Shown: positions 15,880-25,049, numbered from the stretch's first letter. The stretch is 64,000 bases of DNA from CAVSXS01 sp963767715 (GCA_963767715.1 CAVYFA010000014.1:1-64000); one strand, 5' to 3'. Made by a program: numbers and translations. Notes: generated from the letters alone by a model not told the origin.

Positions 15880-16494
15880 ATGGCAATTCGAGCAATTGTT
15901 TTTGACATCGGTGGAGTCCTGGAAATCACGCCTGACCTTGGATTGACGGAAAAATGGGAACGGCTCCTCCATCTAAAACCGGGGGAACTGAACGAGCGCA
16001 TGGCAAGCGTCTGGCATGATGGCTCTCTAGGGCTATGCTCGGAAGGGCAGGTGCTGCGGAGCCTGAAAGACAACCTTGGCATGCACCAGGCGCAGGTTGA
16101 CGCCTTCATGCAAGACCTGTGGGAAGAGTATCTAGGTGAACTCAACATTGAACTGGCTGCCTACTTCAGCAGCCTTCGCCCGCACTATCGAACCGCCCTG
16201 CTCAGCAACAGCTTCGTCGGTGCCAGATCCAGAGAACAAGAGCGCTACCATTTCGACCAGATCACCGACCTCATTATTTACTCCCATGAGGTGGGAATAG
16301 CCAAACCCGATCGGCGCATTTATGAACTGACCTGTGAGCGCCTGGGCGTGCAGCCAGCCGAGATGATCTTCCTCGACGACAACGAGGGACATCTCAAGGC
16401 TGCTCGCGAGTTCGGCATCCACACCATCCTCTTCCAGAACACCGCCCAGGCCATCGCCGATATTGAAGCTCTCTTACACGCTCATTCCACTTGA
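15880..16494 (+). CDS. HAD-superfamily hydrolase (subfamily IA)
   Basis: Product of 204 aa with all HAD motifs: motif I VFDIGGVLE with a single Asp nucleophile (position 8, next to Ile-Gly instead of the usual second Asp), motif II LLSNS, Lys of motif III in GIAKPDRRIYEL, and motif IV IFLDDNEGHLKAA. Members are small-molecule phosphatases or dehalogenases; the DIGGV form of motif I is common in the variant-3 group. The substrate is unknown. A TetR gene follows, and its promoter overlaps this stop codon. Confidence 0.88.
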   Translation: MAIRAIVFDIGGVLEITPDLGLTEKWERLLHLKPGELNERMASVWHDGSLGLCSEGQVLRSLKDNLGMHQAQVDAFMQDLWEEYLGELNIELAAYFSSLRPHYRTALLSNSFVGARSREQERYHFDQITDLIIYSHEVGIAKPDRRIYELTCERLGVQPAEMIFLDDNEGHLKAAREFGIHTILFQNTAQAIADIEALLHAHST

Positions 16495-16520
16495 CATCCC
16501 CTTCCCTTTCATGTTATTCT
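16491..16520 (+). promoter_or_regulatory. candidate sigma-70-type promoter of the TetR gene
   Basis: TTGACA (16491-16496, overlapping the HAD stop codon), an 18-bp spacer and TATTCT (16515-16520), 46 bp before the ATG at 16566. The TetR gene is therefore likely transcribed on its own as well as by read-through. Confidence 0.55.
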
Positions 16521-16565
16521 GTACTAAGTAGTCCACAATCCAAAAGAGTTGCGTAGGAGAGCACC

Positions 16566-17180
16566 ATGGGGCGACCGAGCGATGCCAGGCAGCGCCTAAT
16601 TGCCGCCGCGAAAGATGTGATTTACGCTCACAGCTACGAAGCAGTCACCGTAGACGAGCTGTGCGCGGCTGCCGGCGTGACCAAAAGCAGCTTCTACCAT
16701 TTTTTCACGTCCAAGCAGGATCTCGTGCTCGTAGCCCTCGTGAGCCAGTGGCAGTGGTTTCAAGACACCTTCCTGAAGCCAGGTTGCGCCGCTCACCTCC
16801 CTCCGCAGGAGCGCATTCTGCGTTTCTTCGATCTGACGCTGGAGGGACAGCAAGCTCAGAAGCAGCGGAGTGGCCACATGCGCGGCTGCCCCCTCGGCAA
16901 CCTGACGCTGGAAATGAGCACGCAGGACGAATTAATCCGCGCCCAGGTGGAGCGCTTTTTCCAGGAATGGCTCGGCTACTTCGAGCGCATGCTGGATGAT
17001 GCCAAACACCAGGGCATCGTCCCCCCAACTCTTGATACCGCTGTCACGGCCCAGGCCCTGCTCGCGTATTTTGAGGGGGTAGTGCTGCTCGCCAAAGGCC
17101 GCAACGACCCTGCCCTGATCGCGACCCTGCGCTCTGGCACGCTCTCTTTAATGCACTATCAGGCCGCTCCTGCCGGCTAA
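16566..17180 (+). CDS. TetR/AcrR family transcriptional regulator
   Basis: Product of 204 aa. The helix-turn-helix is RLIAAAKDVIYAHSYEAVTV followed by LCAAAGVTKSSFYHFFTSK (residues 10-50). The C-terminal half contains GHMRGCPLGNLTLEMSTQDE, a signature of the YcdC/TetR_C group that often controls reductases or detoxification genes. The Cys in this loop could make it redox-sensitive (inference). It precedes a VOC gene by 53 bp on the same strand, its likely target or operon partner. ATG with GTAGGAGAGCACC upstream. Confidence 0.9.
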   Translation: MGRPSDARQRLIAAAKDVIYAHSYEAVTVDELCAAAGVTKSSFYHFFTSKQDLVLVALVSQWQWFQDTFLKPGCAAHLPPQERILRFFDLTLEGQQAQKQRSGHMRGCPLGNLTLEMSTQDELIRAQVERFFQEWLGYFERMLDDAKHQGIVPPTLDTAVTAQALLAYFEGVVLLAKGRNDPALIATLRSGTLSLMHYQAAPAG

Positions 17181-17233
17181 ACGCAACTTTTATCGTTGTC
17201 ATTGACTGTACAGCAAACAGGAAAGGAACAACC

Positions 17234-17632
17234 ATGGCAAAGCTTCTCGGACCCGATTTTCTCAGCTTACAGGTGCGCGACTTCTCCACCTCGCGCGCAT
17301 TCTACACAGAGGTGCTCGGCTTGACCGTCGATGAGCGCTTTGACGCTCCCGACTTTGTCCTCTTCGATACCACCACGATCCCCTTCGCTCTCACCCAGGC
17401 AAAAGTGAATCTGGATGAAACGCCCCAACCGGGGTTGGGCATAACCCTCTGGATCGACTGCGACAACGTCGATGAGTTGCAAGCCAGAATGCAAGCGGCT
17501 GGAGCCACCATCATCACGCCGCCCTTCGATGGCCCATTCGGCCGCACCTTCATCTTCGCCGACCCCGATGGGTACCGCATCACCGCCAACCAGAACCCCT
17601 GGGACCGCTTCCCTTTGGGCGGTAGGCGCTAA
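17234..17632 (+). CDS. VOC-family (glyoxalase-like) protein
   Basis: Product of 132 aa, one complete vicinal-oxygen-chelate domain. Signs are FLSLQVRDFSTSRAFYTEVL at the N-terminus, LWIDCDNVDELQARMQAAGA in the middle and FIFADPDGYRITANQ at the C-terminus. The terminal metal Glu is replaced by Thr/Ala in that last motif, so metal binding may be lost. GGAAAGGAACAACC precedes the ATG. It probably forms a unit with the TetR gene upstream. Confidence 0.87.
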   Translation: MAKLLGPDFLSLQVRDFSTSRAFYTEVLGLTVDERFDAPDFVLFDTTTIPFALTQAKVNLDETPQPGLGITLWIDCDNVDELQARMQAAGATIITPPFDGPFGRTFIFADPDGYRITANQNPWDRFPLGGRR

Positions 17633-17676
17633 TTGTGGAGCATCCGCTTATTCTAATGAAGAATGACATCCCGCCT

Positions 17677-17727
17677 GTAGGGGCGGGAGTGGAGTGGATG
17701 GGCGGTGGGGGCGCTTGCGCCGCCCTG
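17677..17727. repeat. GTAGGGGCGGGAGTGGAGTGG-type repeat
   Basis: A short copy containing GTAGGGGCGGGAGTGGAGTG and GGGCGCTTGCGCCGCCCTG, between two VOC genes. It should not be read as the N-terminus of the downstream gene. Confidence 0.85.
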
Positions 17728-17765
17728 CCAATCGAGCAAGCCACCAGTTAAGGAGAGAGACAACC

Positions 17766-18149
17766 ATGCTTGCCCTGAGCAACTCTGTTCACCTGTACGC
17801 CCGGCCCGAAACGAAAGAGCAATTCCTGGAATTCTTCACCGGCATCCTCGGCTTGCAAGCCGTTGAGAGTTCGGATGCACAGGGTTCGCCCGAACCCATA
17901 TACGGGTTCCAGTTTTCGAACGGCGCGAGCCTGAGCGTGGAATTTACGGAGGACGCCCTCTCGGATCAACAGGCACGGCGGGGAGCCTGGCTCGAGTTGA
18001 GAACCGATGACGCGCCGGAGCTCCAACAGCGGGTGCTCGCTGCTGGACTACCCAGAGTGGTTCACCCCTATACCCCGTTCTTCTACGTCCAGGCGCCAGG
18101 AGGGCAGGTGTTCAGGATCGTCTCCAGCAACAAAAACAGTAACTCCTGA
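17766..18149 (+). CDS. VOC-family protein
   Basis: Product of 127 aa starting MLALSNSVHLYARPETKEQF. The ATG at 17766 follows AAGGAGAGAGACAACC; a longer reading starting at 17694 would be encoded by the dispersed repeat and is rejected. The domain shows FFTGILGLQAVE and a final FYVQAPGGQVFRIVS. It is a second, divergent VOC protein after the one at 17234 and may be co-transcribed. Substrate unknown. Confidence 0.82.
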   Translation: MLALSNSVHLYARPETKEQFLEFFTGILGLQAVESSDAQGSPEPIYGFQFSNGASLSVEFTEDALSDQQARRGAWLELRTDDAPELQQRVLAAGLPRVVHPYTPFFYVQAPGGQVFRIVSSNKNSNS

Positions 18150-18174
18150 CAGAGCTCCTCTCTCATTCACCTGG

Positions 18175-19035
18175 TCAGGAATGAGACCAGAGCGCAGCGA
18201 TCGGCGTAGCAAGTCCGCGCCCCTGCGTGCGACCGGCTACTGCCGAGGGTTGCCGGGTTGCCGGGTCAAGCGGGTTCAATCCGATAGCGGCCGCGGATGC
18301 AGCATCCGGCTCGATCACCAGCACCTGGCTCCCCTCCTGTTCCAGGGCCGCGGCCTCCGAAGCCGTGCCGGCTCCGAGGTAATTCGCGTTTGCTCCCAGC
18401 GGGTTCAGGATCAAAATGCGATCATAACCCCTTGCCAGGTCCGCATTCGTCGCTGATCGCATTCCGCCATCCATGTAACGACGCCCTGCAATGGTCACCG
18501 GCGGCCATATCCCGGGAACGGCACAACTGGCACCGACGGCATCAACCAGCGAGACCCCGGACTCCCGATCCATGATGTATTCCTCGCCGGTTTCAGTATC
18601 TACTGCTACAATCAGCAAGCGCTGCTGCGGCCAGGTGGGAACGGGAAGCCGCGCCTCGATGATGACACGCCGCTCGTCTTCTGGGATAGTCGGGGCTGCC
18701 AGCGCATACGCTCCGATCCGCGCCCGAATCGCTCTGAGATCAGGGCCCGCCCCTTCTACCGCTTGACGAAACGCCTCCATCATTTCAACGGAATCGAACG
18801 CCTCCATACGCTCCTTCGACTGCTCGACCGGTGTCAGTTGAGAGGCGAAGAGCCTCTCGAGATCGGTCCCACTGGTGATCTGAGCCCCAACCAATGATCC
18901 GGCAGAAGTGCCTATGATAATGTCACTCCCCCACATCCACACCGCTATCCTGCAAGCCTGTGAGGATGCCCAATTCCCAGGCCACACCGGCCACGCCTCC
19001 TCCTCCGAGAACCAGTGCTCGTGTTCTTGTCTCAT
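18175..19035 (-). CDS. patatin-like phospholipase, N-terminal loop frame-scrambled
   Basis: A 286-aa frame. The nucleophile elbow GTSAG (IIIGTSAGSLVGAQ, about residues 41-54) and the catalytic Asp motif in RRYMDGGMRSATNADLA are intact, so this is a patatin Ser-Asp lipase/acylhydrolase. The N-terminal 35 residues are nonsense, but the next frame reads ALVLGGGGVAGVAWELGIL, the patatin oxyanion loop. Two opposite indels explain this: one base missing near 19018 and one extra C in the C5 run at 18928-18932. As written the oxyanion hole is destroyed. Either the sequence has errors or the gene is inactive. Confidence 0.8.
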   Translation of the reverse strand: MRQEHEHWFSEEEAWPVWPGNWASSQACRIAVWMWGSDIIIGTSAGSLVGAQITSGTDLERLFASQLTPVEQSKERMEAFDSVEMMEAFRQAVEGAGPDLRAIRARIGAYALAAPTIPEDERRVIIEARLPVPTWPQQRLLIVAVDTETGEEYIMDRESGVSLVDAVGASCAVPGIWPPVTIAGRRYMDGGMRSATNADLARGYDRILILNPLGANANYLGAGTASEAAALEQEGSQVLVIEPDAASAAAIGLNPLDPATRQPSAVAGRTQGRGLATPIAALWSHS

Positions 19036-19184
19036 TCTAATTCATCATGTGTCCTCCAAAAACGTGTCTATTACTATGAATGATTACGCGCTTCCCCTCC
19101 TCGGGGACCCACTACCCGTTTATCCAAAACTCGCGCCCATCAAGGTGCAATAATAGTATCATCAATATGGAGGCAGTTCAACGC

Positions 19185-19937
19185 ATGACCCAGCTCTACC
19201 TTATTCGACACGCCGAGGCAATGGCCGCCATCAAAGGATTCGTAGGTGACGGCGGACTATCCCCCCTTGGCATAATACAGGCGCGGCACCTGCGCGACCG
19301 CCTGGCCGCCAGCCGCGAGATCGCCGCCGATACCCTGATCTCCAGCACTTTCCCGCGCGCCCGCCAAACGGCAGAGATCATCGCGCCGGCGCTCGACCTT
19401 CCCATCCTGTTCGATGACACCATCCAGGAATTGCGCCCCGGCGAAGCGGAAGGCATGCCCCTTGAGCAGTTCAGGCAGCGCTTTGGAGAGCCGGACTACG
19501 AAGTGGACCCCTACCGGCCGATTGCGCCCGGCGGAGAGAACTGGGGACAATTCATGCTGCGTGTCGGTTCAGCCCTTGACCGCATCGTGCGTGAATACGA
19601 AGGCAAGACTATCGTGCTCGTCTGTCATGGCGGCGTGATCGATGGCTCCTTCCTCTACTTTTTTCAGATGAGCGCCTGGACCCTCCCGCACGCCCGTTTC
19701 TACACGCGCAATACCTCCATCACCCAGTGGCTACAAATCCCCTCCGAAAAGAACGAAATGCACTGGCACCTCGTCAAATACAACGATGCCTTTCATCTCC
19801 ACGATATCGGCACACTCGCGCAAATCCCCTGGGGAGACATCTTAACAAAACCCGCCTCCGACCAGGACAGGCCCTCAGTACCCATCGAGTCGGAGTCATT
19901 CACCACCAGGGAACAATCCGGTGATGCAACCCCGTAG
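19185..19937 (+). CDS. histidine phosphatase (phosphoglycerate-mutase-like) family protein
   Basis: About 250 aa from the ATG at 19185, with GGAGG 10 nt upstream; longer in-frame starts at 19080 or 19167 lack a site. The catalytic motif LYLIRHAEAM is at the N-terminus, with the second phosphate-pocket parts STFPRARQTAEI, the acid in QELRPGEAEG and the second His in LVCHGGVIDG. Members dephosphorylate sugar phosphates, nucleotides or cofactors; the target is not known. The C-terminal 60 residues have no recognisable motif. Confidence 0.88.
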   Translation: MTQLYLIRHAEAMAAIKGFVGDGGLSPLGIIQARHLRDRLAASREIAADTLISSTFPRARQTAEIIAPALDLPILFDDTIQELRPGEAEGMPLEQFRQRFGEPDYEVDPYRPIAPGGENWGQFMLRVGSALDRIVREYEGKTIVLVCHGGVIDGSFLYFFQMSAWTLPHARFYTRNTSITQWLQIPSEKNEMHWHLVKYNDAFHLHDIGTLAQIPWGDILTKPASDQDRPSVPIESESFTTREQSGDATP

Positions 19938-19983
19938 GGACGCGATGATGAACCTTCAAGAATCAATCGGGAAGACCCAATCC

Positions 19984-20100
19984 ATAGGTGCCGATTTATC
20001 GTGCACACCGCCGATTGATCGGCCTCGGTTGGTTGCCGTTCACGCCTATCGTCGCCGATCAAGTCCGGCCATGTCATCCTGAGCGCAGCGAAGGATCTGA
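19984..20100. repeat. GCCGATTTATCG-type repeat followed by half of the GAGCGCAGCGAAGG palindrome
   Basis: GGTGCCGATTTATCGTGCAC and GCCGATTGATCGGCC (19987-20024), then TGTCATCCTGAGCGCAGCGA near 20073-20099. It fills the gap between convergent genes. Confidence 0.75.
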
Positions 20101-20127
20101 TTCCGCCTTCTCGCGTGTTCACGTCAA

Positions 20128-21153
20128 TCAACCGATCTCCCCGCTGAGCATGCCGAGGTCTGCGGGAAGATGGCCCGCCGCGGCATAAGCAGCATTGATG
20201 ATGCGGTTTTCCTCCGCCAGGATCACATGAAATAACTCGGCGGCGGCGGCCCTGGCTTCTTCTCCCCAATCCTCCTTGAAACACACATCCTGGGCACACT
20301 GAATCACATCTTGAATGACCCGTTCCCATAGGTAGTAGGTGAGGAGCATCCAGTCGATCTCCGTCTGTCCGTACCCTTGAAAAAACGCATCTGCTTGTAG
20401 TCCCCTGACAAAGATGAAATCGCGCTCTTTGGGTGCCAGCATCACTTCATCCCAATCGATCACAAACACGCGGCTGTCACGATCCCGCAGTAGATTGGCT
20501 GCGTGCAGGTCCGCGTGACAGATGACGTAGGGGAAGGTTCGGGACCGGAGCACTCCTGCCAGTTTTTCCAGGGAGGTCAGTCCCGCGTAAATCGTGGGCC
20601 GACGCGCCATCCAGGAGGAGCGAAGAGCGCGCTGTGCAGCAGTTCCACGATTGTGCTCATATTCGTATTGCGCTTCGAAGGTATACACCCATCGGGCATA
20701 CCCCGCCACATCAAAGGCCTCCTTGCGCAGCGACTCAAAGTCTACAGGTGGCAGCGTGACCTGGTGAATCCGTTTGAAGATCGCTCCCGTCTCCTTCCAC
20801 TGCTCATTCGTCATCCCCGTCAAGCTTGTATCCCCCTCGATAAAGGGGTACATGATCACCGTCCAATCCTCTACTCTCGTCCACAAGGCACCGCTTCTGG
20901 TGGGAACGGGAGCCACAACTGCTGTGATCCCCTGATCCCTCAGATAGCGTGGCACAAAAAAACCTGGTTCGTAGAGCGGTCTGGACGTTACTTTTAGCAG
21001 GTAGGCAGTGGATTGCTCGCTCACCACCCGGTACACCCCGGCGTTGTAATCCTTTCCCACAGGAAGAAACTCAAGCGTGACAGGTATCAGCTCGTACTCA
21101 TCCTGTAAACATGCTCGCAACTGTTCCTCTGGAATGCGGGGTCGCTCACGCAT
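20128..21153 (-). CDS. APH-family phosphotransferase (aminoglycoside/choline kinase-like)
   Basis: Product of 341 aa with a protein-kinase-like fold. The ATP lobe has TAYLLKVTSR with the conserved Lys. The catalytic loop is YVICHADLHAANLLRD (Brenner's motif, His-Ala-Asp) and the metal motif is FVIDWDEVMLAPKERD. The layout resembles spectinomycin/hygromycin-type APH enzymes, but many relatives act on other hydroxylated metabolites, so resistance should not be assumed. ATG at 21153; the upstream 100 bp contains no repeat. Confidence 0.87.
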   Translation of the reverse strand: MRERPRIPEEQLRACLQDEYELIPVTLEFLPVGKDYNAGVYRVVSEQSTAYLLKVTSRPLYEPGFFVPRYLRDQGITAVVAPVPTRSGALWTRVEDWTVIMYPFIEGDTSLTGMTNEQWKETGAIFKRIHQVTLPPVDFESLRKEAFDVAGYARWVYTFEAQYEYEHNRGTAAQRALRSSWMARRPTIYAGLTSLEKLAGVLRSRTFPYVICHADLHAANLLRDRDSRVFVIDWDEVMLAPKERDFIFVRGLQADAFFQGYGQTEIDWMLLTYYLWERVIQDVIQCAQDVCFKEDWGEEARAAAAELFHVILAEENRIINAAYAAAGHLPADLGMLSGEIG

Positions 21154-21259
21154 AGCTACGCTCGTCCCCTCCTGTCTGTTCTTTCCCTCTTTTTTTATTC
21201 GCTCATGGGAGCTTTCACAGCCTCATTCTAGCAGTTTCCCTTCCCAATACACAAGGGTA

Positions 21260-22054
21260 TCACGCCAGACTGCTTGCTGGATCGCTCCTGCGCCGCGCCC
21301 TCTTAGCACGCTGCCACTTCAATACTCCTCCCGTCCACACATACAACAGCATGAACAGCGTTAACCAGACCGCGCCGGAGAGATAACCGCCCAGGACATC
21401 GACGGCCCAGTGCTCCCCCTCGTACACGCGCGAAAAGCCGATCATGAGGATATTGAGCGCAGCGAGGGCCTGTAGGGGGACCAGCGCCCAGCGGTATCGC
21501 CACCTGCGCACCGGTCTCGTGAAACTCAGGAAGAGCAGGAAGCCGTAAAAGATCACCTCGTGGCAGACGTGCCCGGAGGGAAAGCTATTGTACTTGAGCA
21601 TGACATCGACGTGAACCAGGGCGGGGGAGGGCCTGGGACGAGCAACGAAATCACCGATGAGCGTATCGATGAAATCGCCAATACCCACGGCCAGCGCCAA
21701 ATAGATCGCCTGCCGGTACCAGCCCAAAAGCAGTATCACAGCGAAGACGATCCCAATCGTGATGCCCGAAGGCGTGGGGTTGCCGAACGTCCCGAAAAAG
21801 CCAATCGCCGTGTGAAGCCACGGCCAGGAGGGCAGGTGCTGAAGAGCGCGCGTGAATGTCAGCTCAAGCGGCCATGGACCGGGATGATTGCGAACGAGCA
21901 CGGCAACCACATAGAGCGCTATCAAACCAATCACCCAGAGCGCCATGGCAATACTTCCGCGAACAAGAGTGTTCCACCGGTGCGCACGTCTCCCCACCGG
22001 GTTCTCTGCGTGATCATTGGGCAAAGCAGTCGGACCCGTACTCATATGCCCCAT
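21260..22054 (-). CDS. PAP2-family membrane phosphatase
   Basis: Product of 264 aa with about six membrane helices. The three acid-phosphatase motifs are present: FVARPRPSPAL, FPSGHVCHE and GFSRVYEGEHWAVDVLGGY. Such enzymes remove phosphate from phosphatidic acid, undecaprenyl diphosphate or related lipids on the outer face of the membrane. It is one of three PAP2 genes in the window (also 23416 and 48846). The start is ATG 22054 or the Met at residue 4. Confidence 0.92.
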   Translation of the reverse strand: MGHMSTGPTALPNDHAENPVGRRAHRWNTLVRGSIAMALWVIGLIALYVVAVLVRNHPGPWPLELTFTRALQHLPSWPWLHTAIGFFGTFGNPTPSGITIGIVFAVILLLGWYRQAIYLALAVGIGDFIDTLIGDFVARPRPSPALVHVDVMLKYNSFPSGHVCHEVIFYGFLLFLSFTRPVRRWRYRWALVPLQALAALNILMIGFSRVYEGEHWAVDVLGGYLSGAVWLTLFMLLYVWTGGVLKWQRAKRARRRSDPASSLA

Positions 22055-22213
22055 TCCTCTCTGTTTGATTGATCCTGCTGATTCTAACGACTCTGCTGGA
22101 TTTTCTTTCTGGCGCCAACCCCTCTCTGGGGAAAAGTATACGGCCAGGCGCCGGAGATCGCATGCCGCTAAAGTAGCATAAGTAGTAGCTTCCCTCGAGC
22201 AGCACCACTTTCA

Positions 22214-22279
22214 AGTGAATACTACTTAAGTAGCATGATATCCCTCCCCTGGAACGGTATACTACCTGTACACTCATGA
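22214..22279 (+). promoter_or_regulatory. shared upstream element, ACTTAAGTAGCATGATATCCC type
   Basis: ATACTACTTAAGTAGCATGA, then ATCCCTCCC, an 18-20 bp gap and TGTACACT. The same blocks in the same order occur at 38993-39043 upstream of the PhoD region. It includes the palindrome CTACTTAAGTAG. It lies 60-120 bp before the small membrane gene at 22337 and may be a promoter with an operator. Confidence 0.45.
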
Positions 22280-22336
22280 AAATGGGGGAAATCGTTGCCC
22301 GCTCCAACCGCCAGAGCACAGGCACAGGAGGATGAT

Positions 22337-22762
22337 ATGCAGAATAGAATTGCGCGCAAACACCCGGCTACGATCACGGCTATAGTAGTTCTTTTGAGTC
22401 TCCAGACTATACTTGGTCTTTTCTTCAGCCTATCGCTGTTGGCAAGGCTCCTGGCGCCGGGCAGTCCGATCATCATAGGCGGCTCCGCCATTTTCGCCGG
22501 GCCGGTGGGCGGAGCCTCGCTGGTAGTTGCCCTTGCCTCGCCCATTATTGCCTGGGAATTGTGGATGGTGAAGTCCCGGGCGGGCTCTCGGATCATACTC
22601 CTCGAGATTATGAGCCTGGGGATAGGCGCGTTCGAACTCGTGTTTGAACGCGCCAAACTGGATTTCACCCTGGGAGTATGCCTGATCCTCATCGGTGTAG
22701 CGGTTCTCATCTTAACTCTGCTTGTACTGGGGTTCCGGTATACATACCCCTCGCGGGCGTGA
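22337..22762 (+). CDS. small four-helix membrane protein, unknown function
   Basis: 141 aa from the ATG at 22337, with GGAGGATG upstream. There are four hydrophobic helices (about 12-32, 45-65, 98-112 and 115-135) separated by short polar loops. I recognise no family. Downstream are a LURP-one-type protein and a PAP2 phosphatase on the same strand, suggesting a membrane-related group. Confidence 0.65.
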   Translation: MQNRIARKHPATITAIVVLLSLQTILGLFFSLSLLARLLAPGSPIIIGGSAIFAGPVGGASLVVALASPIIAWELWMVKSRAGSRIILLEIMSLGIGAFELVFERAKLDFTLGVCLILIGVAVLILTLLVLGFRYTYPSRA

Positions 22763-22877
22763 TATTTAGGTGTTCAGCCAGGTTTCTATCGTAAGTACGT
22801 AGCATGCACAAGAGAAAGACTTCAGCGACCCTGTCGTTGGGTGAAGCAAGAGAGAGCAAAGGAGACAACCAACAAAT

Positions 22878-23387
22878 ATGCGCTTTCATATTAAAGAGCG
22901 GGGATGGAGCCTTCCCCAGCCGTTCGTCGTGAGCGATGATGCCGGCTCTGTTGTTTTTGAGATTCGGGGCACATTCGCCAATATCGACGATGACTTGGTG
23001 CTGATTGATTGTGCTATGCGACGGGAACTGGCCAGGGCGCGCATCAGGCAGAATCCTCTGTTGCTCACGCTGCACTACGAGATTTACTGCAACGGCAAGT
23101 TGTGGGCCAGCATGCTCGATCAAGTGCGTCTCTTCCACGAGGACTTCAAAATCGAGACTGGTGACGGTTCAGCGCTGCACGTCACCGGAGATGCCTTGCG
23201 ATGGAACTTCAGCGTCACCGATAAGGCAGGCCGCCCCCTCGCTCACATTGGTCGGCAAAACTCCATCTTACCTGACTGCTACGCCATCGAGGTCGCGCAG
23301 GATGTGGACGTCATACCAATCGTGGCCCTGGTCGTTGTGATCGACATGGTGAGGGAGCGCCAGGAGCTGACGCAATCAGTGCCCTGA
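22878..23387 (+). CDS. LURP-one-related / YxjI-type protein (tubby-like fold)
   Basis: Product of 169 aa. The pattern MRFHIKERGWSLPQPFVVSD followed by VVFEIRG, LTLHYEIYCNGKLWA, FKIETGDGSALHVTGDAL and AIEVAQDVDVIPIVALVVVI is that of the LURP-one family, a closed beta barrel with a central C-terminal hydrophobic helix. Relatives may bind membrane lipids or act as scramblases; the bacterial role is unknown. GCAAAGGAGACAACCAACAA lies upstream of the ATG. Confidence 0.85.
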   Translation: MRFHIKERGWSLPQPFVVSDDAGSVVFEIRGTFANIDDDLVLIDCAMRRELARARIRQNPLLLTLHYEIYCNGKLWASMLDQVRLFHEDFKIETGDGSALHVTGDALRWNFSVTDKAGRPLAHIGRQNSILPDCYAIEVAQDVDVIPIVALVVVIDMVRERQELTQSVP

Positions 23388-23415
23388 GTGAAATCCCCTA
23401 TGTGGTCTTAGCGTC

Positions 23416-24351
23416 ATGTACATGCCAGCAGCATCTACGCCACACGCGTGGACCGCGGTAGAGAAGCCGTTCCAGGGCAATGAGAGAGGACTATTCACAC
23501 CGATGCGGCAACATTACAAGCAGGACGACTCGATGCAGCCGCGCCCTGCAGATGCTGCTGTTCGAGAACCCGTAGGGCAGCGCATCGAAGAAGACGCAGA
23601 AAACGTGGTCGAGCAAGCGCAGGAAGAGGTGGCCGCAGCGCGCAGGCCCTGGTATCAGACCCGCAAATGGGGGAGCGCGCTGCTGCTCGTCTATATTGTC
23701 CTGCTTGTCCTCTTCGGGATGCTGGCATGGGTGGTCTATTTCCACCCGGTCTTAGCCATCGACGTCACGATTACGCGCCTGTTCCAGGAGAATCAATCTG
23801 CCTGGCTACGTTCAACCATGCAGGCGGTCAGCGCCATCGGGAATGTGCAGCTCCTTTCCGCCGGGCTCGTCGCGCTAGGCACAGTCACGTTTTGGGTGCT
23901 GGACCTGCGTTTGGAGGCGCTTGTGATTGCGGCGGTCTCGGGGGTAAGCGACTTGTTAGATGCCCTCATTAAGTCTCTGGTGGCACGTCCTCGTCCCTCC
24001 GCCAGGTTGGTCGATATCATTGCGGCTGCTACCGGGAATAGTTTCCCCAGCGGTCACGTGATGTCCTACGTGGCCTTCTGGGGCCTGCTGTTCTCCTTCG
24101 GTCTCATTCTCTTTAGAGGACACTCCTGGTGGCGTATCACCCTGCTGATTCTCTCTGGACTGCTGGTGGTCCTGGTCGGTCCTTCGCGTGTCTACCTGGG
24201 CGCCCACTGGACGAGCGATGTGCTAGGCGCCTACCTGTTGAGCGGCGTGTGCCTGGGTAGCGGGCTGTGGATTTATCTCTATCTCAAAGGGAAAGGGCTG
24301 CTTGCTCCAAGGCCGGCCAGGATCAAACATCTGCGGAAGTACATGAAGTGA
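23416..24351 (+). CDS. PAP2-family membrane phosphatase
   Basis: Up to 311 aa. After a hydrophilic, Glu-rich N-terminal segment (about 1-90) come six helices and the three motifs KSLVARPRPSARL, SFPSGHVMSY and GPSRVYLGAHWTSDVLGAYL. It is a lipid-phosphate phosphatase. The exact start is uncertain: ATG 23416, 23503 and 23533 are all possible. It follows the LURP-one gene by 28 bp and is likely in the same operon. Confidence 0.9.
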   Translation: MYMPAASTPHAWTAVEKPFQGNERGLFTPMRQHYKQDDSMQPRPADAAVREPVGQRIEEDAENVVEQAQEEVAAARRPWYQTRKWGSALLLVYIVLLVLFGMLAWVVYFHPVLAIDVTITRLFQENQSAWLRSTMQAVSAIGNVQLLSAGLVALGTVTFWVLDLRLEALVIAAVSGVSDLLDALIKSLVARPRPSARLVDIIAAATGNSFPSGHVMSYVAFWGLLFSFGLILFRGHSWWRITLLILSGLLVVLVGPSRVYLGAHWTSDVLGAYLLSGVCLGSGLWIYLYLKGKGLLAPRPARIKHLRKYMK

Positions 24352-24554
24352 TAGGGCCTATACTGCGAGGGCAAGTGATTAGAGGGACTAGCAGTTCGCT
24401 CAAGTATGACCTGAAGTAGCCTGAGCTTGACTTTGTACAATTTGGGGAAGGATAGGAGGCATAGAGCCATTTCCGAGGTAAGATAGAAGCTGACAAAGCA
24501 TTAGCTTACTCTAGAGCGGCGGTGGGACAGCAAGATCCGCAAACGGGGGCATTC

Positions 24555-24870
24555 CCGCGATAGCTCCCTCTCGAGCTGTGACTCGAGCTGTGAGCGCTCC
24601 GTCAGCAGCCCGGGGCTGCGGCTTCCTCGTGATGGCGGTGGTCGTGATCCTTCCCCAAACCAAGCAGCGATGGGCGTTGCCGTTCTTGTGTGTGCTGGCG
24701 ACGACCCCCGAGGTGAGTGAACGGCTGGGCAAGCGGCACAAGACGGTGGCGATGTGGGCCCAGCAGATGATCAGCCTGGTGCGCCGCTGGCTTCCCGAAC
24801 GCGAATTCAAGCTGATGGGCAATACCGCCTACTGTGTGCTAGAACTGGAATGTGTCTTTTTCACAAGCTA
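24555..24870 (+). pseudogene. transposase remnant (IS701/DDE-like)
   Basis: A short stretch translates to QRWALPFLCVLATTPEVSER, then RHKTVAMWAQQM, then RRWLPEREFKLMGNTAY. This is the order seen in IS701-type DDE transposases between the first Asp region and the hallmark RHKT block. The product is cut on both sides and preceded by stops in frame. No terminal inverted repeats were seen. The rest of the 24352-25049 gap shows no supported gene; a 72-codon frame at 24945-25163 looks hydrophobic but is weak. Confidence 0.6.
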
Positions 24871-25049
24871 CAGTAGCGTCACAAGTTTAGCACGGACACA
24901 GAGATCAGTAATGTGTCATTTTAGGCCTATGAGGTGGTTGCCACATGCTCACCAAAGCACGGGTCTATTTCTTGCTTTGCCATATGTTGGCTGTCGTGCT
25001 TCCAAGTACAGAGCGAAGAGTACTGTTGAGCGTGCTGCTGCGGCTTATG

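Noticed and set aside
20128..21153. Naming this gene as an antibiotic-resistance kinase
   Set aside because: Only the general APH fold can be seen; substrate residues cannot be judged from the sequence alone.
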